21,770 bases of DNA, from NCBI GenBank assembly GCA_963922715.1, contig CAWUJT010000028.1, forward strand, positions 1 to 21,770, written 5' to 3'. The stretch's first letter is position 1. Each line of letters opens with the position of its first letter. The DNA is from CAWUJT01 sp963922715. Lineage in GTDB: Bacteria > Pseudomonadota > Alphaproteobacteria > Rhodobacterales > Rhodobacteraceae. Both the position numbers and the translations under genes were made by a program. The notes under the pieces are model-generated. The model saw only the letters and a program-made list of their open reading frames with translations, searched no databases and had not been told where the DNA came from. This document shows positions 16,273 through 21,770 of the stretch, piece after piece.

Positions 16273-16312
16273 CGGCTAGTAAAATCAGGGTTTGATTAAG
16301 GGAGCATGAGAG

Positions 16313-17608
16313 ATGGCCAATGTTGTGGTGGTGGGCGCCCAGTGGGGTGACGAAGGCAAAGGCAAAATTGTTGATTGGTTGAGTGCGCGTGCCGATGTGA
16401 TTTGCCGGTTTCAGGGCGGGCATAACGCGGGCCATACGCTTGTTGTGGGCGAGGAGGTTTATAAGCTCCACGCGCTGCCTTCCGGCGTTGTGCGGGCGGG
16501 AAAGCTTTCTGTGATTGGCAATGGTGTGGTTTTGGACCCCTGGCATCTGCTCAAAGAAATTGCGGCCCTGAGGACCCAAGGCGTTGTGATCACCCCCGAG
16601 ACGTTGATGATTGCGGAAAACACGCCTCTTATTCTGCCCATTCATGGAGAGTTGGATCGCGCCCGTGAACACGCGTCCAATGCCATTGCAAAGATCGGCA
16701 CAACCGGTCGAGGCATTGGACCGGCCTATGAAGACAAAGTCGGTCGTCGTGCTGTGCGTGTTGCCGATTTGGCGGATGAGATGACGTTGCGGGCCCGTAT
16801 TGATCGTGCTTTGGCGCATCATAACGCCCTGCGAAAAGGTCTTGGGCTTCATCCCATTGATCCTGATGCCCTTCTGGCAAGCCTCACAGAAATTGCCCCG
16901 AACATTCTGCCCTATGCTGGCCCCGTGTGGAAGGTTCTCCAGGACCGTCGGCGTGCAGGCGCGCGTATTCTGTTTGAAGGGGCACAAGGCGCGCTTTTGG
17001 ATATAGATTTTGGCACCTATCCCTTTGTGACCTCTTCTAATGTGATCGCAGGTCAAGCCGCCACTGGCGTCGGTCTTGGCCCGTCGGCCATTGATTTCAC
17101 ATTGGGAATTGTGAAAGCATACACCACCCGTGTGGGCGAAGGACCATTCCCAACAGAGCTGTTTGATGCTGATGGCCAACGCTTGGGCGAACGCGGGCAT
17201 GAGTTTGGGACCACCACAGGCCGAAAACGCCGCTGTGGTTGGTTTGATGCCTGTCTGGTGCGGCAAAGTTGTTCGATTTCGGGGGTGAACGGCATCGCGC
17301 TCACGAAACTTGACGTGTTGGATGGTTTCGAGACACTCAAAATTTGCACCGGATATAAACTCGATGGCCAGACGCTCGATTATCTGCCAACCGCCGCCCA
17401 TGCCCAGGCACGGTGTGAGCCGATCTATGAAGAACTGTCAGGCTGGTCATCCTCAACCCAAGGCGCGCGGCGTTGGGCCGATCTGCCTGCGGAGGCGATC
17501 AAATACGTCCGCAGGGTGGAAGAGTTGATTGAATGCCCTGTCGCCCTATTGTCTACATCACCCAAACGCGAAGACACCATCCTTGTCACAGACCCTTTTG
17601 AAGACTAA
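16313..17608 (+). CDS. purA: Adenylosuccinate synthetase
   Basis: Couples IMP and aspartate to adenylosuccinate using GTP, the first committed step to AMP. The GTP-binding start VVVVGAQWGDEGKGKIVDWL is intact, with the catalytic Asp and the His in GGHNAGHTLVV. The IMP and GTP contact regions appear as TGRGIGPAYEDK, FEGAQGALLDIDFGTYPFVTSS and GTTTGRKRRCGWFD. The 431 residues equal the usual length. An AAGGGAG Shine-Dalgarno lies 8 bases before the ATG. It runs into a DUF2842 gene 4 bases downstream. A long antisense open frame across it is a shadow. Confidence 0.98.
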   Translation: MANVVVVGAQWGDEGKGKIVDWLSARADVICRFQGGHNAGHTLVVGEEVYKLHALPSGVVRAGKLSVIGNGVVLDPWHLLKEIAALRTQGVVITPETLMIAENTPLILPIHGELDRAREHASNAIAKIGTTGRGIGPAYEDKVGRRAVRVADLADEMTLRARIDRALAHHNALRKGLGLHPIDPDALLASLTEIAPNILPYAGPVWKVLQDRRRAGARILFEGAQGALLDIDFGTYPFVTSSNVIAGQAATGVGLGPSAIDFTLGIVKAYTTRVGEGPFPTELFDADGQRLGERGHEFGTTTGRKRRCGWFDACLVRQSCSISGVNGIALTKLDVLDGFETLKICTGYKLDGQTLDYLPTAAHAQARCEPIYEELSGWSSSTQGARRWADLPAEAIKYVRRVEELIECPVALLSTSPKREDTILVTDPFED

Positions 17609-17612
17609 ACAC

Positions 17613-17831
17613 ATGCCACTTTCGTATAAATCACGCCGCCGCTTGTCTGTTCTTATTCTGCTGTTGGGATTGCCGCTTTACATTGGCCTGGCGCTTTACA
17701 TCCTCAGTCTTTTTGAACGGCCTTCGATTTGGATTGAGCTTGGGATTTACACAGTACTGGGCGTTTTGTGGGCATTCCCACTCCGGGCTGTCTTTCGTGG
17801 CGTTGGTCAAGCCGATCCTGGCCAAGATTAA
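17613..17831 (+). CDS. DUF2842 small membrane protein
   Basis: A 72-residue integral membrane protein with two helices (~11-33 and ~38-58) after a basic N-terminus (MPLSYKSRRR), matching the DUF2842 pattern with WAFPLRAVFRG at the second helix end. Function unknown. The ATG at 17613, four bases after purA, is preferred over an in-frame start inside purA at 17529, whose first 28 residues are out-of-frame purA sequence. Likely co-translated with purA. Confidence 0.85.
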   Translation: MPLSYKSRRRLSVLILLLGLPLYIGLALYILSLFERPSIWIELGIYTVLGVLWAFPLRAVFRGVGQADPGQD

Positions 17832-17851
17832 GAGCACACACTAAACGGTGT

Positions 17852-18139
17852 TCAGTCCAATTCTGACCAAGGCCAAGGTTTCACCTCACTGGCCGCCGTT
17901 TGATAGCGGGCAGCTTTTGCAATCCAGATGCCGATATCCGTGCCAAGATCCGCCAATCTTTCGTTCGGTTGCCGATTGTTCAGGAGCAATAGGACAAACT
18001 GGACAACGGTCAGCGCTGTCAACAGTGTTTGAGCGAGTGAAATCATGAAAGCGATCAAAATCATATAGACAAGTCGCATCCACAGGCTTTCTTCGGCTTT
18101 CCCATGCCGGGGGGCATTCAGCTTAAAACCATCATCCAT
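17852..18139 (-). CDS. DUF4389 membrane protein
   Basis: A 95-residue protein with a hydrophobic stretch of about 35 residues (LVYMILIAFMISLAQTLL and onward; one or two membrane passes) and a conserved tail: RQPNERLADLGTDIG, IWIAKAARYQT, then WPW. This fits DUF4389, of unknown function. The start at 18139 is fixed by an AAGGAAG Shine-Dalgarno 6 bases upstream; the longer frame from 18166 would begin inside the rpoH terminator. It lies 69 bases downstream of rpoH on the same strand, but the terminator between them should limit read-through. Confidence 0.82.
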   Translation of the reverse strand: MDDGFKLNAPRHGKAEESLWMRLVYMILIAFMISLAQTLLTALTVVQFVLLLLNNRQPNERLADLGTDIGIWIAKAARYQTAASEVKPWPWSELD

Positions 18140-18150
18140 GGGGCACTTCC

Positions 18151-18184
18151 TTAAAAAACGCGGCACTTTGTCAAAAGTGCCGCG
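18151..18184 (-). terminator. Rho-independent terminator after rpoH
   Basis: On the minus strand an 11-bp perfect stem (CGCGGCACTTT with AAAGTGCCGCG, bases 18159-18184) with a 4-base loop is followed at once by six Ts. It begins 24 bases after the rpoH stop and its T-run abuts the Shine-Dalgarno of the DUF4389 gene. Confidence 0.9.
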
Positions 18185-18208
18185 CCTGACAGATGAAGTC
18201 CAGAGGTT

Positions 18209-19105
18209 TTACGCCTCTTCCAGCATCCCTTTTGCAGAGGCAAGCTCTCGTATCTTGGTTTGCAGCTTCTCAAACGCGCGGACTTCGATCTGACGAATAC
18301 GCTCCCGACTGACGTTATATTGGCCCGAAAGATCTTCCAGCGTGACGCTTTCTTCATTCAAACGCCGTTGCACGAGGATATCGCGCTCACGTTCATTCAA
18401 TACCGACATCGCTTCTTCCATCAGGGCAAGGCGAGTCTTCATTTCATTATTTTCAGCGTAGGCGTCAGCTTGATCGGCGTCCTCATCCTCCAGCCAATCC
18501 TGCCATTCGGTTGCGCCCTCACCATCGCTGGCCACCATCGCATTCAGTGATGAGTCACCACCGGACATGCGACGGTTCATCGAAATTACATCGCCTTCTG
18601 TCACATTAAGATCATGGGCGATTTTTTGCACTTGTTCGGGGCGCAAATCGCCTTCGTCAATGGCACCAATTCTGTTTTTGGCTTTGCGCAGGTTGAAAAA
18701 CAGCTTTTTCTGCGCACTTGTCGTGCCCAGTTTCACCAAACTCCAAGACCGCAGAATATATTCCTGGATAGAGGCCCGAATCCACCACATTGCATAAGTG
18801 GCCAAGCGGAAGCCTTTTTCGGGATCGAACCGCTTCACAGCCTGCATGAGGCCGACGTTTGCCTCTGAGATCACCTCGGCTTGCGGCAGACCGTAGCCCC
18901 GATACCCCATGGCGATTTTTGCCGCCAGACGCAGGTGAGATGTCACGAGTTTGTGGGCCGCACCACTGTCTTCTTCCTCCACCCAGCGCTTTGCCAGCAT
19001 ATATTCTTCTTCTGGCTCAAGCATGGGAAACTTACGAATTTCTTGAAGATAACGGCTGAGGCCCTGCTCCGGGGACGGGGCCGGGAGATTTGCATAACTA
19101 GACAT
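18209..19105 (-). CDS. rpoH: RNA polymerase heat-shock sigma factor RpoH (RpoHI type)
   Basis: Sigma-32 family factor directing transcription of chaperone and protease genes. It carries the diagnostic RpoH box QKKLFFNLR (132-140), region 2 with RLATYAMWWIRASIQEYILR (100-119) for -10 recognition, and a C-terminal region 4 helix-turn-helix (~254-283, LEDLSGQYNVSRERIRQIE). The N-terminus resembles the RpoHI rather than RpoHII paralogue of Rhodobacter as I recall them. An AAGGGA lies 9 bases before the ATG at 19105. A sigma-32-like promoter upstream suggests control by RpoH itself or a paralogue. The length (298) is normal. Confidence 0.97.
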   Translation of the reverse strand: MSSYANLPAPSPEQGLSRYLQEIRKFPMLEPEEEYMLAKRWVEEEDSGAAHKLVTSHLRLAAKIAMGYRGYGLPQAEVISEANVGLMQAVKRFDPEKGFRLATYAMWWIRASIQEYILRSWSLVKLGTTSAQKKLFFNLRKAKNRIGAIDEGDLRPEQVQKIAHDLNVTEGDVISMNRRMSGGDSSLNAMVASDGEGATEWQDWLEDEDADQADAYAENNEMKTRLALMEEAMSVLNERERDILVQRRLNEESVTLEDLSGQYNVSRERIRQIEVRAFEKLQTKIRELASAKGMLEEA

Positions 19106-19153
19106 GTATATCTATCCCTTACGAAGAGATTAACGGATTTTCCATTTCCTTAG

Positions 19154-19182
19154 ATATGGGGCGTTAATGAAATCTTTACAAG
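19154..19182 (-). promoter_or_regulatory. Sigma-32-type (heat-shock) promoter before rpoH
   Basis: On the minus strand CTTGTAA (19176-19182) and CCCCATAT (19154-19161) are separated by 14 bases. This is close to the sigma-32 pattern CTTGAA, 13-15 bases, CCCCATnT. Transcription would start roughly 40 bases before the rpoH ATG. A separate housekeeping promoter was not identified. Confidence 0.55.
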
Positions 19183-19275
19183 GTGAAGGCGCTATCAAGG
19201 GGGATGAGCCCCATCACATGTTTGTGTGGATTTGTATCTATCTCCAGAGATCAAAAAACATCTTTGTGAGGTGGA

Positions 19276-19887
19276 TTAAAGCCGTTTAACCCACAGCACG
19301 CGCATGGCGACAAGTCCAAGGGCGAGGTACAGATACAACAACGATTCGCGCTCCCACACTTTCTCTTGCATCACGAAATGCACTGCGCCGAGGATCACAA
19401 CAACGTAGCTGAGGCGGTGCAGACGCCCCCAAGCCTTTGGGCCAATTCTGCGGATTGCCCCCTGCCACGATGTTGCTACCAGCGGAATTAGAAGCAGAAA
19501 GGCCACAAACCCCACCACAATATAGGGCCGTTTCACCAGATCCGCGCCAATCTCATCCCAACGCAGCGCCAGATCCAAGATCATCCAAGTCAAAAAGTGC
19601 AAAAGAACGTAGGTAAAGCCCAAAAGCCCCAACGTGCGGCGAAATTTGATCAGGTTGATGCGCCCATAACGCATCAAAGGTGTGATCATCAGCGACGCCA
19701 GCAAGAATTGTAGGCCCAACAAACCCAATCTGTGCTCAAGCTCTTTGACAGGCTCCGGCCCCAAGCGTCCATCTAAACACAACCAAAATATCCAGAAAAA
19801 TGGGATCACGCCCAAAGTATATACCAGCCATTCGGGCACCCGACGCGCATTCTGAGAGATATGTTGGGTGAATGGCACAGCAGGCAT
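19276..19887 (-). CDS. msrQ: Heme-binding membrane subunit MsrQ of the MsrPQ methionine sulfoxide reductase
   Basis: Inner-membrane cytochrome b-type protein of the ferric reductase-like family that passes quinone-derived electrons to MsrP. It is 203 residues with about six hydrophobic helices and histidines at helix positions suited to heme binding (LEHRLGLLG, LLHFLTW, RLHRLSYVVV, AVHFVMQEK). Its ATG shares one base with the msrP stop (TAATG), so translation is coupled. I see no convincing intrinsic terminator after it. Confidence 0.95.
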   Translation of the reverse strand: MPAVPFTQHISQNARRVPEWLVYTLGVIPFFWIFWLCLDGRLGPEPVKELEHRLGLLGLQFLLASLMITPLMRYGRINLIKFRRTLGLLGFTYVLLHFLTWMILDLALRWDEIGADLVKRPYIVVGFVAFLLLIPLVATSWQGAIRRIGPKAWGRLHRLSYVVVILGAVHFVMQEKVWERESLLYLYLALGLVAMRVLWVKRL

Positions 19888-20777
19888 TAAAAATGCTCCG
19901 CGAGATCCATCCCTTCATAAAGTGAGGCGACTTGGTCCTCATAGCCGTTGAACATCAACGTATCGATCCGGCCTGCGAAAAATCCCCCCCCAATGACGCG
20001 CTCGCTGGCTTGGCTCCAGCGCGGGTGGCTGACATTTGGGTTGACATTGGCGTAAAAACCATACTCGCGGGCATTTTGCATGACCCATGTTGTTTGCGGC
20101 TCATCCGCGACCAAACTGATGCGGACAATGGATTTGATTGATTTGAACCCATATTTCCACGGCACAACCAGACGAAGCGGCGCACCGTTCTGATTGGCCA
20201 TCGGTTCCCCGTAAATCCCTGTCGCTATCAGGGTAAGCGGGTGCATCGCTTCATCCAAGCGTAATCCCTCCCGGTAGGGCCATTCGATAATGCCGCGTTG
20301 TTGGCCGGGCATTTCCTGTGGCCGAACAAGCGTTTCAAACCTGATGTAACGCGCCGTATCCTGAACGCCGATTTTCGCCAACAATTTGTTGAGTTCAAAT
20401 CCATTCCAAGGGATCACCATCGACCAAGCTTCAACACACCGAAAGCGGTAGATGCGTTCTTCCGTTGGAATATCCCCGATCAACTCTGCGATGTCGTAAG
20501 TACCAGGGTTGTCCACAAGACCATCAACCGTAATCGACCAGGGCGAGGTGGTCAGCATATGGGCATATTTGGCCGGATCGTCTTTGCCTGTCCCGAATTC
20601 ATAGAAGTTGTTATAGGTTCGTATGAGCTTGAGTTCTGTCGGCTCCAGCTCTTCAGACGCCTGCAAAGCGCCAGGCGACATCGCCATAGCCGCGGCCCCG
20701 CCCGCAAGGATTTGGCGACGGTTCAAGAAAGCCGATTTTGGCGTCACATCAGCCCGTGTAAGATCAGGTTTCCACAT
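19887..20777 (-). CDS. msrP: Periplasmic molybdopterin methionine sulfoxide reductase MsrP
   Basis: Mo-molybdopterin catalytic subunit that repairs oxidised methionines in periplasmic proteins. It has a twin-arginine signal (NRRQILAGGAAAMAM, R20-R21, cleavage near ALQA, residue 40) and the sulfite-oxidase-fold core with molybdenum ligand C114 in YRFRCVEAWSMVIPW. Further family stretches are RFETLVRPQEMPGQ, GAPLRLVVPWKYGFKSIK and NVNPNVSHPRW. The start at 20777 is decided by a GGAGG Shine-Dalgarno 7 bases upstream; a longer frame to 20834 is not used. The 296 residues are shorter than E. coli MsrP (334), which is usual in alphaproteobacteria. It is coupled to msrQ and divergent from the fasciclin gene. 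Confidence 0.96.
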   Translation of the reverse strand: MWKPDLTRADVTPKSAFLNRRQILAGGAAAMAMSPGALQASEELEPTELKLIRTYNNFYEFGTGKDDPAKYAHMLTTSPWSITVDGLVDNPGTYDIAELIGDIPTEERIYRFRCVEAWSMVIPWNGFELNKLLAKIGVQDTARYIRFETLVRPQEMPGQQRGIIEWPYREGLRLDEAMHPLTLIATGIYGEPMANQNGAPLRLVVPWKYGFKSIKSIVRISLVADEPQTTWVMQNAREYGFYANVNPNVSHPRWSQASERVIGGGFFAGRIDTLMFNGYEDQVASLYEGMDLAEHF

Positions 20778-21000
20778 CTGAATACCTCCAATAGGTTTGC
20801 CAATCACATGGCAGACAAAAGCTAACGCCGTCAAACAAAACGACGGGGCTCACGTAAATGTCAGTATCGACTGTTTCAGCGTTACCCGTAATCAGACCGA
20901 TGCATGTATGCGATAACATATCTATCACGAAAATGTTAGTCGACGGCGCAATACATCGTTCCAACTGATTGTTTGTTCAATTTTCATCAAGAGGAAAAAC

Positions 21001-21495
21001 ATGACACATATCAAAACGACCATCGCTGCAACTTTGTTCAGCTCCATAGCTTCAATGGCCTTTGCCGGTGGACATATGACAAACGAGAAAACAATCGTTG
21101 AAATCGCGTCTGAGAATGCAGATTTCGAAACTCTTGTTGCCGCTGTTCAAGCCGCAGGATTGGTTGAAACACTTTCCGCAGAGGGCCCATTCACAGTTTT
21201 TGCCCCAACAGATGCGGCGTTTGCCGCGCTTCCAGAAGGCACATTAGAAAGCCTTCTTCTGCCTGAAAACAAAGACCAACTCATTGCGATCTTGACTTAT
21301 CATGTGGTGCCAGGTGCCGTAATGTCGACAGATCTAAGCGACGACATGACAGCCGCCACAGTCCAAGGTGGAGACATCATGATTGATCTCGACAGCGGTG
21401 TTATGGTGAATGATGCCACAGTCGTAAGCGCTGACATTGAAGCCTCAAACGGCGTTATCCATGTCATCGATAAAGTGATTTTGCCCACAGGCTAA
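21001..21495 (+). CDS. Secreted fasciclin (FAS1) domain protein
   Basis: A 164-residue protein with a signal peptide (cleavage near AMAFA, residue 22) and one FAS1 domain. Both FAS1 signatures are present: H1 as FTVFAPTDAAFAALP (~62-76) and H2 as NGVIHVIDKVILP at the end; the linking YHVVPG is also there. FAS1 proteins act in adhesion or cell-surface binding, but the bacterial role is often unknown. An AAGAGG lies 6 bases before the ATG. The divergent msrPQ pair raises the possibility of shared redox-stress control, which is inference. It ends at a strong terminator. Confidence 0.93.
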   Translation: MTHIKTTIAATLFSSIASMAFAGGHMTNEKTIVEIASENADFETLVAAVQAAGLVETLSAEGPFTVFAPTDAAFAALPEGTLESLLLPENKDQLIAILTYHVVPGAVMSTDLSDDMTAATVQGGDIMIDLDSGVMVNDATVVSADIEASNGVIHVIDKVILPTG

Positions 21496-21515
21496 AATTC
21501 TTGAACGACCAAAAC

Positions 21516-21546
21516 AAAACGGGCGCTTTTGTTGCGCCCGTTTTTT
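21516..21546 (+). terminator. Bidirectional rho-independent terminator between fasciclin gene and clpB
   Basis: AAAACGGGCGC pairs with GCGCCCGTTTT across a 7-base loop (11-bp stem), followed by a T-run on the plus strand. The minus strand also reads TTTTGTTTT after the stem, so it probably ends the converging clpB transcript too. Confidence 0.9.
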
Positions 21547-21578
21547 ATTTCAGTGTGAAGAGAACGGTTTTCAAAGCA

Positions 21579-21770
21579 TTAATGCAGGACAGCATCGTTT
21601 GGTGTTGTGTGACGTGTTGTCGCAATGCGATCCCCGATCATCAACCCATCGGCCCCCCGGGTTAAAGACAGTTCTGTTCCATCAGGAACGTCGCCTGCCA
21701 ATAGCATCTCTGCCAGAGGGTCTTGCAACACGCGTTGAATCACACGCTTCAAAGGCCGGGCCCCGAAGAC
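21579..21770 (-). CDS. clpB: Chaperone ClpB, C-terminal end (partial)
   Basis: Reading from the window edge, the minus strand encodes 63 residues and a TAA stop. They begin VFGARPLKRVIQRVLQDPLA, the conserved C-terminal small domain of the second AAA+ module of ClpB/Hsp100 disaggregases, and continue EMLLAGDVPDGTEL. The final ~25 residues are a variable tail. ClpB works with DnaK to resolubilise aggregates and is a classic RpoH target; rpoH itself is 2.5 kb away. The 5' part lies outside the window. Confidence 0.93.
   Translation of the reverse strand, partial: VFGARPLKRVIQRVLQDPLAEMLLAGDVPDGTELSLTRGADGLMIGDRIATTRHTTPNDAVLH

Noticed and set aside
16262..17401. A 379-codon open frame antisense to purA
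   Set aside because: It lies entirely over an intact, full-length purA and its translation is low-complexity and unlike any family; it is a composition shadow.
17529..17612. DUF2842 starting inside purA
   Set aside because: The first 28 codons are out-of-frame purA sequence, and the ATG at 17613 fits the family start.
19200..19275. Terminator for msrQ
   Set aside because: Only weak stems (GGGG/CCCC and ATCTC/GAGAT) are present, without a T-run in the right place.
1..21770. Mobile elements, prophage, toxin-antitoxin or CRISPR
   Set aside because: I found no transposase, integrase, repeat-spacer pattern, target-site duplications or toxin-antitoxin pair on either strand.

Overview
The window looks like chromosome of a marine alphaproteobacterium of the Rhodobacterales (Roseobacter group). 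This rests on the gene families and their order: an NDUFA12-mlaD-DUF2155 cluster facing aat, secG and pyrG on one strand, purA followed by DUF2842, an RpoHI-type heat-shock sigma factor, MsrPQ, and the zinc-ligand-free 41-residue form of ribosomal protein L36. Base composition is moderate, with no obvious compositional island. I see no insertion sequence, phage gene, CRISPR array or rRNA.

Layout. (1) 1-3955 (+): a very large glycosyltransferase, open at its 5' end, with a galectin-like lectin domain, a long helical middle, a GT31-like domain and a GT-A (family 2-like) domain. (2) 3952-5964 (-): an orphan membrane protein with a GspL/PilM-like front, a proline-rich repeat linker and a PilP/GspC-like tail. 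(3) 6087-7379 (-): the PLP enzyme of homocysteine synthesis, MetY. (4) 7510-8729 (+): NDUFA12 (complex I accessory), MlaD (lipid transport) and a secreted DUF2155 protein, facing aat and a Bcr/CflA-type MFS exporter on the minus strand (8687-10553). (5) 10696-11031 (+): a small unknown protein; 11051-11911 (-): an N-formylglutamate amidohydrolase-family protein. (6) 12027-12286 (+): tRNA-Val(GAC) followed closely by the L36 gene. (7) 12293-16152 (-): probable operon secG, ArnT-like glycosyltransferase, pyrG. (8) 16313-17831 (+): purA and a DUF2842 membrane protein. (9) 17852-19105 (-): rpoH with a strong terminator, then a DUF4389 protein. (10) 19276-20777 (-): msrP-msrQ periplasmic methionine sulfoxide repair, divergent from a secreted fasciclin-domain protein (21001-21495, +). 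(11) 21579-21770 (-): the 3' end of clpB.

Most genes are housekeeping: nucleotide synthesis (PyrG, PurA), sulfur amino acid synthesis, translation and protein turnover (tRNA-Val, L36, Aat), and envelope or stress functions (SecG, MlaD, MsrPQ, RpoH, ClpB). rpoH and clpB lie 2.5 kb apart, and rpoH is preceded by a heat-shock-type promoter, so they probably share a stress regulon.

The least ordinary content is in the first 6 kb. The leading candidate for an undescribed system is the lectin-plus-two-glycosyltransferase polypeptide. Next is the orphan GspL/PilP-like protein, which converges on it. No gene-free stretch exceeds 300 bases; the longest are 20778-21000, 19106-19275 and 16153-16312, and they hold promoters and inverted repeats described below.
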